Source: Betaproteobacteria bacterium
Lineage (GTDB): Bacteria > Pseudomonadota > Gammaproteobacteria > Burkholderiales > SG8-41
Assembly: GCA_021730905.1 (NCBI GenBank)
Contig: JAKFYK010000008.1
Span: 1-64,000, forward strand
Direction of reading: 5' to 3'
Length of the DNA stretch: 64,000 nucleotides
Shown piece after piece: positions 8,991 through 18,849 of the stretch. The notes under the pieces are model-generated. The model worked only from the letters and a program-made list of their open reading frames with translations, did not search any database and was not told the origin of the DNA. The translations under genes were made by a program, and so were the position numbers. The stretch's first letter is position 1. Every line of letters starts with the position of its first letter.

Positions 8991-9383
8991 GTGACTTCAA
9001 TATCGCGCCGATTTCTCGCCGGTGTGCTGATGGTGCTGCTGCCGTTGCAGGCAACGGCAGTGGCGGTTATTTGTCCGCATGCCAAATCAGCGGTTGCTGC
9101 GTCAGCATCTGTTGCTGCGCAGACGATGGATCACTGCCTGCACGATCAGACGAGCGCCGTTGGTGATCAATCTTTCGGCACTCCCGGTGAACCGCAACAG
9201 GATGACCATAAGTCATCCTGTTGCGCGGCGGTGTCAGCCTGTGCCATGTGCGCCATTGCTGTAAGCCTGCCGCAGGTGTCCATGATCGAAAGCACGCCCC
9301 AGAAGTCGGCTTTTTTCCTTTCGTTGCGATTTACGTCCTTCATCCCCGAAGGCTTGCAGCGTCCGCCTAGCATTCTCGCGTAA
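8991..9383 (+). CDS. Small exported Cys/His-rich protein (DUF2946-like)
   Basis: 130 aa from the GTG at 8991 (an earlier GTG at 8958 adds 11 residues). A signal peptide (RRFLAGVLMVLLPLQATAVA) is followed by a mature part rich in Cys, His and Met (CPH, MDHCLHD, SSCCAAVSACAMCAIAV) and a hydrophobic stretch. This matches the look of DUF2946-type proteins found beside metal-transport genes; a role in binding or sensing a soft metal in the periplasm is inference. It opens a run of four plus-strand genes of exported or membrane proteins ending at 10838. A TATAAT at 8979-8984 lies only 6 nt before this GTG, so the mRNA could be nearly leaderless. Confidence 0.6.
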   Translation: MTSISRRFLAGVLMVLLPLQATAVAVICPHAKSAVAASASVAAQTMDHCLHDQTSAVGDQSFGTPGEPQQDDHKSSCCAAVSACAMCAIAVSLPQVSMIESTPQKSAFFLSLRFTSFIPEGLQRPPSILA

Positions 9384-9459
9384 TCGTTGTGGTTTCAACG
9401 GCCTGTCCAGACAACTGGGCGGCCTGAAATGTTACGCACGCTATTCTTGGGGATGTGCG

Positions 9460-10107
9460 ATGAAAATTTCTGTGTCGAAATGGTTGGCGACAGCCGTTGC
9501 TGCCAGTGCGTTTTCTGCTCACGCCGGACCGATGGGCTTTAAAGACTCGTGGATGGCGATGGGCGACCTTGGTCCTAACTGGCGGGAAGCATGGGTGAAC
9601 TACGCGTTCACGGCGCGTGATGCGGTCGGCGTGGGCGGTCTGTATATGCGCTCCGACGACAAACTCAAGCGCCGTGAATTGGCGGAAGTTACCTACACGC
9701 GGTTGTTGCAACGATGGAATACCAAGGACTCGCAAGCCAACGTTTGGCTATTGGCCGGAGCCGGCGGTGTTCAAGGCAACGATTTCGCCGGCACCAGGAC
9801 CATGCTTTCACCGGGTATCCAATTGGACTATGAAACGACGCGAGTGTATGTGTCTGCGACGGGGCGGCTGTATCGTGCCAGCGGCATCAATCATGACTAT
9901 GGCTCGGTGCGGGCGGGATTCTCGTTTTATGAAGTGCATTACGAAGAAACCCAGCCGTGGTTGATTGTCGAAACCAGGCGCATGCGGGGATTATCCGACA
10001 AGCTGGAAATCACGCCAATGCTGCGGCTGATCAACAAGGGTTATTTCCTTGAAGCAGGCGTCAACAATTCGCGTCAAATTCGTTTTAACTTTATGTATAT
10101 TTTTTGA
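9460..10107 (+). CDS. Exported protein of unknown function, probable outer-membrane beta-barrel
   Basis: 215 aa. A clear signal peptide (MKISVSKWLATAVAASAFSA, HAG) is followed by alternating-hydrophobic strands rich in aromatic residues (YVSATGRLYRAS, VRAGFSFYEVHYEE, LIVETRRMRG, GYFLEAGVNNSRQIRFNFMYIF). The protein ends in Phe, as outer-membrane barrels do. I do not recognise a named family. Position between the Cys-rich exported protein and the MerP-like gene suggests an outer-membrane component of a metal-handling module; that is inference from context only. Confidence 0.65.
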   Translation: MKISVSKWLATAVAASAFSAHAGPMGFKDSWMAMGDLGPNWREAWVNYAFTARDAVGVGGLYMRSDDKLKRRELAEVTYTRLLQRWNTKDSQANVWLLAGAGGVQGNDFAGTRTMLSPGIQLDYETTRVYVSATGRLYRASGINHDYGSVRAGFSFYEVHYEETQPWLIVETRRMRGLSDKLEITPMLRLINKGYFLEAGVNNSRQIRFNFMYIF

Positions 10108-10118
10108 AAGGACTCATC

Positions 10119-10454
10119 GTGAAAAAACTGCTTACGATTGTGTTACTCGCACTCGGCATGTCTACTGGCATTGCAATGGCCGCCGTCCAAACCATCAAGG
10201 TTGAGGTCAACGGCATGGTGTGTGCGTTCTGTGCCCAAGGCATTGAAAAGAAAATGCGCTCGCTGTCGCAGACCAGCGACGTGTATGTCGATCTCAAAAA
10301 CAAAATCGTTGCGGTACAGCTTAAAGACGGCCAGACGTTGTCGCACGATGCCGTCAAAGCCTTGATCAAGGACGCCGGTTACGACGTGTCCAAGATCGAG
10401 ACCGTAGGCACTACCGTGCAGCAAATCAAAGCTGCTACCCGCGACAAGAAATAG
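10119..10454 (+). CDS. Periplasmic heavy-metal-associated (HMA, MerP-like) protein
   Basis: 111 aa from the GTG at 10119, which has an AAAGGA ribosome site; a TTG at 10104 is an alternative. Signal peptide (VKKLLTIVLLALGMSTGIAMA), then a single HMA fold with the metal-binding loop NGMVCAFCAQGIEKKM (CxxC) and GYDVSKIE near the end. HMA proteins ferry Cu, Hg, Zn or similar ions. Being exported and followed 3 nt later by a four-helix membrane protein with a Cys pair, it resembles the MerP-MerT pair. The metal cannot be deduced. Confidence 0.8.
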   Translation: MKKLLTIVLLALGMSTGIAMAAVQTIKVEVNGMVCAFCAQGIEKKMRSLSQTSDVYVDLKNKIVAVQLKDGQTLSHDAVKALIKDAGYDVSKIETVGTTVQQIKAATRDKK

Positions 10455-10457
10455 TCG

Positions 10458-10838
10458 ATGGACGGCATTGGTCAAAGCAAGCTCGCTTCGGTGCTGTCAC
10501 TGTTCGCCAGTGGCAGCACCCTGGTGTGCTGCGCAGTGCCGGCTTTGCTAGTAGCGCTGGGAGCCGGGGCGGCGTTGTCGTCAATGATCTCCGTGTTTCC
10601 GCAACTGGTATGGTTGTCGGAACACAAAGTCGAGATATTTTCAATTGCCGGCGCCATGCTGGTGTTGTCCGGCTTCATGCAGTGGCGCGCGCGCAGCCTG
10701 CCTTGCCCGATTGATCCGGTGCTGGCTGCGGCGTGCACGCGGACGCGAAAAGTCTCTCTGTGGATGTATTTTATGTCGCTAGCGATCTATTTCATGGGCG
10801 GCTTTTTCGCATTTCTAGCGCCGATGTTCGCGGGGTAG
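10458..10838 (+). CDS. Four-helix inner-membrane protein, MerT-like
   Basis: 126 aa with about four transmembrane segments. The first helix carries a vicinal Cys pair (STLVCCAVPALLVALGAG), as in MerT/MerC mercury transporters, and a second Cys region follows helix 3 (LPCPIDPVLAAACTR). It begins 3 nt after the MerP-like gene, so coupling is likely. Inferred role: moving a metal ion between the HMA protein and the cytoplasm. It is shorter and more diverged than classical MerT, and there is no merR or merA nearby, so this is not a standard mer operon. Confidence 0.6.
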   Translation: MDGIGQSKLASVLSLFASGSTLVCCAVPALLVALGAGAALSSMISVFPQLVWLSEHKVEIFSIAGAMLVLSGFMQWRARSLPCPIDPVLAAACTRTRKVSLWMYFMSLAIYFMGGFFAFLAPMFAG

Positions 10839-10871
10839 GGCATTCCCGCGCGAATAACCGCAGCTTTTTCG

Positions 10872-11996
10872 CTACAACTGCTGCCCGAAAAATTCTTTCA
10901 CTTTTTTCATCCAGCCCTTGGCGCGCGGATTGTGCTCGCCGGCGCTGCGCTGATCGATGGATTCGAGTTCCTGCAACAGTTCACGTTGCCGCGCGGTCAG
11001 GTTTACCGGCGTTTCAACGACGACATGGCACATTAGGTCGCCGTGCGTGTTTGAGCGAACGCCTTTGATGCCTTTGCCGCGCAGCCGGAATATTTTTCCG
11101 GATTGCGTCTCGGCGGGAATCTTGATTTTCGCGTAGCCGTCGAGCGTGGGGATTTCGATATCGCCGCCGAGCGCGGCAGTGGTGAAACTCACCGGCATTT
11201 CGCAATGCAGATCATTGTGGTCACGCTGGAACACCGTGTGCGGCTTGATATGCATCACTACATACAAATCGCCCGGTGGTCCGCCATTCACACCCGCTTC
11301 TCCCTCGCCCGACAGACGGATGCGGTCGCCTTCATCCACACCGGCGGGGATTTTGACCGCCAGCGTTTTGTGCTGTTTGACGCGCCCGCTGCCGCTGCAG
11401 GTGCCGCACGGGTTGGCGATGGTCTTGCCGGTGCCGTGACATTTCGGACAGGTTTGCTGGATCGAGAAAAAGCCCTGCTGCATGCGCACCTGGCCTTGGC
11501 CCTTGCAGGTGGCGCAGGTAGTGGGTTGCGTGCCGGGCTTGGCGCCCGATCCTTTGCAGGTGCCACATTCTTCCAGCGCCGGGATGCGGATGCGCGTTTC
11601 AGTGCCGCGCGCGGCTTCTTCCAGCGACACTTCAAGGTTGTAGCGCAGATCGGCGCCGCGATAAACGCTGGAGCGCTGGCGGCCGCCGCCGAAAATATCA
11701 CCGAAAATATCGCCAAAAGCATCGGAGAAATTGCCGTAACCCGCGCCGGCGCCTGCCGCGGCAGATGGATCCACGCCGGCGTGGCCGTATTGATCGTACG
11801 CAGCGCGCTTGTTGGCGTCGGACAGAATTTCGTAGGCTTCCTTGGCTTCCTTGAAGTTCCCTTCGGCTTTGGGGTTATCCGGATTGCGGTCCGGATGCCA
11901 TTTCATCGCGAGCTTGCGGTACGATTTCTTCAGGTCTTCGTCCGAGGCGTCGCGATTGACGCCGAGCACTTCGTAATAGTCTTTTTTCTGGGCCAT
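10872..11996 (-). CDS. dnaJ: Chaperone protein DnaJ
   Basis: 374 aa type I Hsp40. J-domain with the HPD motif ([11 protein letters not shown], residues ~30-40), Gly/Phe-rich linker ([22 protein letters not shown]), four CxxCxGxG zinc repeats ([32 protein letters not shown]) and the C-terminal substrate-binding barrels. It stimulates DnaK ATP hydrolysis and delivers substrates. It is the last of grpE-dnaK-dnaJ on the minus strand, about 105 nt after dnaK, with a heptamer-type repeat in the gap. Confidence 0.98.
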   Translation of the reverse strand: MAQKKDYYEVLGVNRDASDEDLKKSYRKLAMKWHPDRNPDNPKAEGNFKEAKEAYEILSDANKRAAYDQYGHAGVDPSAAAGAGAGYGNFSDAFGDIFGDIFGGGRQRSSVYRGADLRYNLEVSLEEAARGTETRIRIPALEECGTCKGSGAKPGTQPTTCATCKGQGQVRMQQGFFSIQQTCPKCHGTGKTIANPCGTCSGSGRVKQHKTLAVKIPAGVDEGDRIRLSGEGEAGVNGGPPGDLYVVMHIKPHTVFQRDHNDLHCEMPVSFTTAALGGDIEIPTLDGYAKIKIPAETQSGKIFRLRGKGIKGVRSNTHGDLMCHVVVETPVNLTARQRELLQELESIDQRSAGEHNPRAKGWMKKVKEFFGQQL

Positions 11997-12008
11997 TTGT
12001 GTTAAGAG

Positions 12009-12100
12009 CTTGAGGCGTTAAGGGTGAAGCGTAAGGCGTAAAAAGCATGCCGGGGCAAGAAGCGGTTGCTCCTCACCCCTCACGCCTGACACCTCACGCA
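12009..12100. repeat. Heptamer-type intergenic repeat, dnaK/dnaJ
   Basis: A left arm of GAGGCGT/AGGGTGA/AGCGTAAGGCGT units and a right arm of CCTCACCCCTCACGCCTGACACCTCACGC are degenerate inverted repeats of the GTGAAGG-type heptamer family seen elsewhere in the window. They fill the space between dnaK and dnaJ and could fold into an RNA hairpin that sets the dnaK:dnaJ ratio. Confidence 0.6.
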
Positions 12101-12101
12101 G

Positions 12102-14054
<1,953 letters not shown>

Positions 14055-14091
14055 TTTGTTACCTCAATCTACAAAGTTTTCGATGTGTTTA

Positions 14092-14118
14092 ATATGGGGG
14101 CGCCGCCGGCAGTTTCAA
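14092..14118 (-). promoter_or_regulatory. Sigma-32 (heat-shock) promoter of dnaK
   Basis: On the minus strand: TTGAAA (14118-14113), 13 nt, CCCCATAT (14099-14092), about 38 nt before the dnaK ATG. This fits the sigma-32 consensus CTTGAAA-N11-16-CCCCATnT closely. It would allow dnaK induction independent of grpE. Confidence 0.75.
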
Positions 14119-14126
14119 TCGTGGTC

Positions 14127-14681
14127 TTATTCTGCCTTGGCCTTAGATACAGTTACCAGCGCAGGCCGGATCACGCGATCATTCAGCTTGTAGCCCTTTT
14201 GCAGCACGCTGATCACGGTGTTGGGCTCGGCATCGGACTCAACCATGCTGATCGCCTGATGACGATGCGGATCGAATTTTTGATTGACCGGGTTTTCCTC
14301 GGCGAGATTGTATTTCTCGAACGCAGCCTTCAATTGTTTTAGCGTGAGTTCGACGCCGCTTTTGAGATTTTCTGCGGCGGCGTTTTCGGTTGAGAGCGCG
14401 GCTTCGAGACTATCCTTGACGGCGAGCAGCTCGGCGGCGAAATTTTCCACTGCGTATTTGTGCGCGTTGGCGACATCGGTTTGCGCGCGCCTGCGTACGT
14501 TTTCGGTTTCCGCCTTGGCGCGCAGAAACGCATCGCGATGTTCCTGTACGGCGGCTTCGGCTTTCTGCAGCATTTCTTCGAGCGTGGGCGGTGCCGGCTC
14601 TGCTGTGGTCGCAGTAGCAGCCTCGGCTGCGTACGCTTGCTCAGACGCTGCCGCTTGTTCGTTGTGGGGCGATTCGGCCAT
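14127..14681 (-). CDS. grpE: Nucleotide exchange factor GrpE
   Basis: 184 aa. Acidic/Ala-rich N-terminus, long coiled-coil helix (around residues 35-90, [23 protein letters not shown]), then the conserved beta domain with [41 protein letters not shown]. GrpE releases ADP from DnaK and acts as a thermosensor. It is first in the grpE-dnaK-dnaJ run and is preceded by a sigma-32-like promoter. Confidence 0.97.
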   Translation of the reverse strand: MAESPHNEQAAASEQAYAAEAATATTAEPAPPTLEEMLQKAEAAVQEHRDAFLRAKAETENVRRRAQTDVANAHKYAVENFAAELLAVKDSLEAALSTENAAAENLKSGVELTLKQLKAAFEKYNLAEENPVNQKFDPHRHQAISMVESDAEPNTVISVLQKGYKLNDRVIRPALVTVSKAKAE

Positions 14682-14709
14682 TCTTTGGGTCTCCGATTAA
14701 CCTTACCAA

Positions 14710-14736
14710 CTTTGGGGCGGAGTTAGGGAATTCAAG
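14710..14736 (-). promoter_or_regulatory. Sigma-32 (heat-shock) promoter of grpE
   Basis: On the minus strand: CTTGAA (14736-14731), 13 nt, CCCCAAAG (14717-14710), 28 nt before the grpE ATG. The -35 and spacing are an excellent sigma-32 match and the -10 keeps CCCC. No CIRCE element (TTAGCACTC-N9-GAGTGCTAA) is visible here although hrcA lies 5 kb away. Confidence 0.75.
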
Positions 14737-14754
14737 CAATGAAGATTAAAATTG

Positions 14755-14780
14755 TAACAATATGTTTTTATTGAATAAAT
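14755..14780 (+). repeat. AT-rich dispersed repeat, copy H (diverged)
   Basis: TAACAATATGTTTTTATTGA followed by ATAAAT keeps the TATGTTTTTATTGA core of the family. It lies between the divergent grpE and LysR-type genes, just upstream of the grpE heat-shock promoter. Confidence 0.55.
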
Positions 14781-14895
14781 CCATAAATGCGCAATCGTTG
14801 TAGCGTGGCCATTGCGAGCGTATTACCCAGCCTTTGCGTACCAAACGGACAAGCCCGTAGAATAGTTTTTCCTTTCTTTCCATGATCGGGGTGCC

Positions 14896-15816
14896 GTGAA
14901 CAAACTGCTGGGCATGCTGGCTTTTGTGAAAGTTGCCGAGAGCGGCAGCTTTACCTCGGCGGCCACGCAATTGGGCGTGTCGGTGTCGGCAGTGGCGAAA
15001 GCCGTGGCGCGGCTCGAAGAAGAACTCGGCATCCAGTTGCTGGTTCGTTCCACGCGCAAGCTGGCGCTGAACGACGATGGCCGCGATTACTACGCGCGCT
15101 GCCTGCAGATTCTCAATGATATCGAGGATGCCGAAGCGTCATTGAAAAGCGCGGGCGAAACGCCCAAAGGCCAGTTGCGCGTGTCGTTCCCGGCGTTGTT
15201 CGGACGGCTGACATTTCTGCCGCGCGTCGAGGAATTCAACCGGCGTTATCCCGATATCGTGCTCAACGTGAGCCTGGACGACCGGCAGGTGGATTTGATT
15301 GAACGCGGTCTCGATCTCGCGGTGCAGGTGGGCGAGATCAACAATCCACGCTATGTGACGCGCGTGCTCAATCGCGGGCAGCGCGTCACCGCCGCGTCAC
15401 CGGCCTATTTCAAGATGCATGACAAACCGGAAACGCCCGAAGATTTAATTCAGCATCGCTGTATCGCGAGCGCGCTGTTTCCGGTGTGGCCCTACAGCGT
15501 CAAAGGCAAGCGCATCGAAGTGGCGGTGCGCGGGCCATTGGTGTTGACGGGCGGCGACGCGGTGCGCGAGGCGGCGCTGCTGGGACTCGGTGTCGCGCAG
15601 TCGAATTGGTGGACGGTGCGCCATGATCTCACGGACGGCAGCTTGATCGAGGTGCTCAAGCCGTACGCGGTGGAAGGCCAGCCGATCAGCGTGGTGTATC
15701 CGCCGACGCGGCACGTGCCGCGCAAGCTGCGGGTGATGATCGATTTTCTGGTGGAAATTACACGCATTCCAGCGGATGCGGGCACATCTGCCGCGCAGTT
15801 GCGTCCTCGGAAATAA
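14896..15816 (+). CDS. LysR-type transcriptional regulator
   Basis: 306 aa, GTG start at 14896 with a GGGG-type ribosome site. N-terminal winged HTH (MLAFVKVAESGSFTSAATQL, AVSKAVARLEEELG-like segment reading AVAKAVARLEEELGIQLLVR) and a periplasmic-binding-protein-like effector domain. It is divergent from grpE and 97 nt upstream of the LLM flavoprotein gene on the same strand, so it may regulate that gene and the following receptor gene, although LysR regulators usually face away from their targets. The effector is unknown. Confidence 0.9.
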   Translation: MNKLLGMLAFVKVAESGSFTSAATQLGVSVSAVAKAVARLEEELGIQLLVRSTRKLALNDDGRDYYARCLQILNDIEDAEASLKSAGETPKGQLRVSFPALFGRLTFLPRVEEFNRRYPDIVLNVSLDDRQVDLIERGLDLAVQVGEINNPRYVTRVLNRGQRVTAASPAYFKMHDKPETPEDLIQHRCIASALFPVWPYSVKGKRIEVAVRGPLVLTGGDAVREAALLGLGVAQSNWWTVRHDLTDGSLIEVLKPYAVEGQPISVVYPPTRHVPRKLRVMIDFLVEITRIPADAGTSAAQLRPRK

Positions 15817-15913
15817 CGGACAAACAGTTTCTACTGCCGGTGCATTATTCAGCTGCGCGCGGTTGCGTATCATGGCGCTCACGCCTTGATTCAGGCCGAT
15901 TCAGGAGAACAAC

Positions 15914-17035
15914 ATGCGTTTGGGTTACTTCACGATGCCGCTGCATCCGCAGGAGCGCAGCTGCACCGACACTTTGCAGGAAGACCGCGAGGCGATCATT
16001 CTTGCCGATAAGCTCGGTTTCTATGATGCGTTCGTTGGCGAACATCTCACCGAAAAAACCGAGAACGTCACCAACAGCCTGCTGTTTCTGGCGACGCTGA
16101 TCAGCGACACCCGAACCATAAAACTGGGAACCGGCACCTCCAATCTATCGCAGCAGCATCCGGTATTGTTCGCCTCGCACGCAGCGATGTTCGATCATCT
16201 GGCGAAGGGGCGTTTCATTTTCGGCGTCAGTGCCGGCGCGCTGCGCTGTGACGCCGAGGCGCTGGGCAATATCGATCAGGATCGTAACAAGATGTTTGCG
16301 GAGTGTATCGACGTGATTCTCGCGATCTGGGAGCGCGAATCGCCGTACGACATTGACTTTCCGGATAACCGCTACAAGGTCACGGTGAAAAACACGCGCG
16401 ATCTCGCCATCGGCCGTGGGCACCTTTACAAGCCCTACCAGCAACCGCGTCCTGAAATTGTCGGCACAGTTGTCGCGCCGTTTTCCAAGGGCGTGACGCT
16501 GATGGGGCAGCGCGATTTTCATCCGTTGTCGGCGAATTTTCTGTTTTCGAAATGGCTGCCGAGCCACTGGGCCAATTACAGCGAAGGCAAACGCAAGGTC
16601 GGGCAAACGCCTGATCCGGCGGACTGGCGCATTGCGCGCACCATTTTTGTCGCTGACGACGACAAGGTGGCCAAACGCTACGGACGCGACGACATCAACA
16701 GCCCGTATCGTTTCTACTGGAAGATGCTGACCTACAAAATGATTGCCGGCAAACGCCAGGTGATTTTCAAAAACGATCCTTCCGAACCGGATTCGGCGAT
16801 CACCGAAGACCGTGTGCTCGACAATCTGGTGATGCACGGCAGCGTGAACAGTGTCGTCGATCAAATTCTCAAGCTGCGCGATGAAGCCGGCGACTTCGGT
16901 GAGATTGTTTATGCGGGTATGGACTGGGTTGATCCGAAACTCGCCAAGCGTTCGATGGAATTGATGGCGACTGAGGTGATGCCGCGCGTGAACAAGGCGA
17001 TTACTCAGGGCGGGATAACGGCCAAAGTCGCATAG
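15914..17035 (+). CDS. LLM-class flavin-dependent oxidoreductase (luciferase-like monooxygenase)
   Basis: 373 aa TIM-barrel flavoprotein with the bacterial-luciferase layout: MRLGYFTMPLHPQ at strand 1, FVGEHLTEKTEN, IKLGTGTSNLSQQHPVLFA, and a long region after the middle ending in a C-terminal helix. Family members use FMNH2 (or F420) from a partner reductase to oxidise small substrates such as alkanes, long-chain aldehydes or sulfonates; no reductase gene is adjacent. It sits between a LysR regulator and a Bug-type receptor, suggesting catabolism of an organic acid or xenobiotic. The substrate is unknown. Confidence 0.85.
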   Translation: MRLGYFTMPLHPQERSCTDTLQEDREAIILADKLGFYDAFVGEHLTEKTENVTNSLLFLATLISDTRTIKLGTGTSNLSQQHPVLFASHAAMFDHLAKGRFIFGVSAGALRCDAEALGNIDQDRNKMFAECIDVILAIWERESPYDIDFPDNRYKVTVKNTRDLAIGRGHLYKPYQQPRPEIVGTVVAPFSKGVTLMGQRDFHPLSANFLFSKWLPSHWANYSEGKRKVGQTPDPADWRIARTIFVADDDKVAKRYGRDDINSPYRFYWKMLTYKMIAGKRQVIFKNDPSEPDSAITEDRVLDNLVMHGSVNSVVDQILKLRDEAGDFGEIVYAGMDWVDPKLAKRSMELMATEVMPRVNKAITQGGITAKVA

Positions 17036-17042
17036 GGTTATG

Positions 17043-17068
17043 TAAGTATTTGTTTTTAAAATATTATT
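17043..17068 (+). repeat. AT-rich dispersed repeat, copy C
   Basis: TAAGTATTTGTTTTTA followed by AAATATTATT. It fills nearly the whole 34-nt gap between the flavoprotein gene and the receptor gene, ending 1 nt before the ATG at 17070, where a ribosome site would be expected. Confidence 0.8.
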
Positions 17069-17069
17069 T

Positions 17070-18032
17070 ATGATGGAAAAGCGTCTGCTTAAACTATCCG
17101 CGATCATCTTCGGCAGCGCACTGAATTTGATCGCCGCCGCGCAAACTTATCCTACGCGGCCGATACGGCTGCTGACGCCCACCGCCGCGGGCTCCGGCTC
17201 CGACGTGGTGGCGCGCATCATCAGCGGCAAACTCACCGAAACATTGGGGCGGCAGATTGTGGTGGACAACCGCGCGGGCGTCAGCGGCCTGCTGGCGGCG
17301 GAAATCGTGGCGAAGGCCGCGCCCGACGGTTATACGCTGGGCATGGTGACGCTGACGCAATTGATGGCTACCGTGCTGTATCAGCGTTTTCTTCCGGATC
17401 GCGATTTCACGCCAGTGGCGCGCGTGGGTGCGACACCGTTCGTGATCGTCGCCAGTCCGGCACTGCCGGTGAAAACGATCCCGGAACTGATCGCCTACGC
17501 CAAAGCGCGGCCGGGGCAGGTGCTATATGCATCGGGTGGGCAGGGCTCCACGCCGCATTTGTGCATGGAAATGTTCAAGGGCATGGCCGGTGTGGATATC
17601 GTGCACGTGCCGTACAAAAGCAGCATCCTCGCCGTCACCGAATTGGGTAGCGGGCAAGTGCATCTCCTGTGTTCGGCGATACCCACGCTGCACGCGACGA
17701 TGCAAAGCGGCAAGGCGCGTCCGCTCGGCGTGACCTCGCGCGAACCGAGCAAACTCGCGCCCGGCGTGCCGGCGATCTCGGCAACCGTGCCCGGATTCGA
17801 CATGGACGGCTGGTACGGCATCATCGCGCCGCTGGGTACGCCGAAAGATATCGTGGCGAAGCTCAACGGCGCCTTTGCGCAGGTATTGAAAATGTCTGAA
17901 GTTCAGGAACGCTTGCTCGGTGTGGGCGCAGACGCATTGACTTCAACGCCGACGGAGTTTGGTGCGTTTCTGAAGAATGAAACGCAGCGCTGGACGAAGG
18001 TGATGCGGGAGGCGGGGATTAAGGCGCAGTAG
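17070..18032 (+). CDS. Bug/TctC-family tripartite tricarboxylate transporter substrate-binding protein
   Basis: 320 aa. Signal peptide (KLSAIIFGSALNLIAAAQT), then YPTRPIRLLTPTAAGSGSDVVAR, VVDNRAGVSG, GYTLGMVT, and the VPYKSS and C-terminal MREAGIKAQ typical of Bug receptors. These periplasmic proteins bind carboxylates or similar organic ligands; most are orphans without tctAB, as here. Its ATG follows AT-rich repeat C with no purine-rich ribosome site in between. It probably belongs with the upstream LLM flavoprotein gene. Confidence 0.9.
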   Translation: MMEKRLLKLSAIIFGSALNLIAAAQTYPTRPIRLLTPTAAGSGSDVVARIISGKLTETLGRQIVVDNRAGVSGLLAAEIVAKAAPDGYTLGMVTLTQLMATVLYQRFLPDRDFTPVARVGATPFVIVASPALPVKTIPELIAYAKARPGQVLYASGGQGSTPHLCMEMFKGMAGVDIVHVPYKSSILAVTELGSGQVHLLCSAIPTLHATMQSGKARPLGVTSREPSKLAPGVPAISATVPGFDMDGWYGIIAPLGTPKDIVAKLNGAFAQVLKMSEVQERLLGVGADALTSTPTEFGAFLKNETQRWTKVMREAGIKAQ

Positions 18033-18039
18033 CAACGTT

Positions 18040-18432
18040 TTAGACGCTAGTGCCATATTTCGGCGGATCAACAAGAGCTCTCCTAACTACTTCGGCCACT
18101 GACTCCTGAGTTATCCCACGCCTCTTGCAGTATTTTGACTCCAAACAGTCAACTAGATTTTTTGCGCCTTTGCTTGCATTGCATGAGGTACAACATATGG
18201 CTATGTTCTCGCGGGTTACGATTCGCGCGTCGTTGACGATGTGTTCCCAAGTTGGTTTGAACTTTCTTGTCTCATTCGAAGACGCAAACTGGATACCGCA
18301 ATAGACGCAGTTCTGATCCCTCTCAACTATCTCTCGTTCCAGCGAATTCGGAATGTTCCATCTATTCATACATACGATCTCGCTACTTTTGTCTGTGGGG
18401 CACCTAACTTTGATATAGCGCGAGTAAAACAT
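18040..18432 (-). CDS. HNH endonuclease-domain protein
   Basis: 130 aa from the ATG at 18432; an ATG at 18495 (151 aa) and one at 18369 (109 aa) are alternatives. The zinc-supported HNH fold is visible: CVYCG, WEHIVNDARIV, NIAICCTSCNASKG, then an ending around the CLESKYC segment. HNH proteins are nicking or cleaving nucleases of phage, homing elements or restriction systems. The DNA is clearly more AT-rich than its neighbours and the gene lies alone between a receptor gene and yvlD/hemH, so acquisition by transfer is likely. No methylase or partner is present. Confidence 0.75.
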   Translation of the reverse strand: MFYSRYIKVRCPTDKSSEIVCMNRWNIPNSLEREIVERDQNCVYCGIQFASSNETRKFKPTWEHIVNDARIVTRENIAICCTSCNASKGAKNLVDCLESKYCKRRGITQESVAEVVRRALVDPPKYGTSV

Positions 18433-18498
18433 AATGTTACGTTGTAGTCCCTCTGTTTGTGAAAGTACTAAAAATCCGTGAAAAGTGGCGCGCAAAAA

Positions 18499-18849
18499 TC
18501 ACGACTTCTTCTCGCCCAAAATAAACGAAGTCGCTGCCCAACTGATCAAACTATAAACAATTGCGCCAAACACCGCGGGCCAGAATCCAGCGATGGTGAA
18601 GCCCTTGATGAACGAGGCGATGAACCACAGCAGCAGGCCGTTGAGCACGAAGATGAAAAGTCCCAGCGTCAGTATCGTGATCGGCAGTGTAAGCACCAGC
18701 AATACCGGTCGGATGAGCGTGTTGATCAGTCCGAGTATCAGCGCCACGATCAGCGCGGTGTAAAAGCTATCGACTCGTATGGAGTCGAAGATATACGGCA
18801 GCGCGAACAGCGCCGCCGCATTGATCAGCCACACCAGTAGTAATCTCAT
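18499..18849 (-). CDS. Phage-holin-like / YvlD-family small membrane protein
   Basis: 116 aa from the ATG at 18849, four transmembrane helices (RLLLVWLINAAALFALPYIF, ALIVALILGLINTLIRPVLL, LPITILTLGLFIFVLNGLLLW, GFWPAVFGAIVYSLISWA). The NTLIRPVLLVLTLPITILTLG segment is the signature of the YvlD/DUF360 family, of unknown function. Its start overlaps the hemH stop by 4 nt (ATGA), so it is translationally coupled to hemH. A longer upstream frame overlaps hemH coding and is rejected. Confidence 0.85.
   Translation of the reverse strand: MRLLLVWLINAAALFALPYIFDSIRVDSFYTALIVALILGLINTLIRPVLLVLTLPITILTLGLFIFVLNGLLLWFIASFIKGFTIAGFWPAVFGAIVYSLISWAATSFILGEKKS

Noticed and set aside
10119-10838. A mercury-resistance (mer) operon
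   Set aside because: Only MerP- and MerT-like proteins are found; there is no MerR, MerA or MerB, and sequence similarity is limited to the Cys motifs.
14055-14895. CIRCE operator for HrcA near grpE or dnaK
   Set aside because: No TTAGCACTC-N9-GAGTGCTAA or close variant could be found; sigma-32-type promoters are present instead.
18040-18849. A phage remnant (HNH nuclease plus holin-like protein)
   Set aside because: The 'holin-like' protein is of the YvlD housekeeping family, is coupled to hemH, and no capsid, terminase or integrase gene is near.
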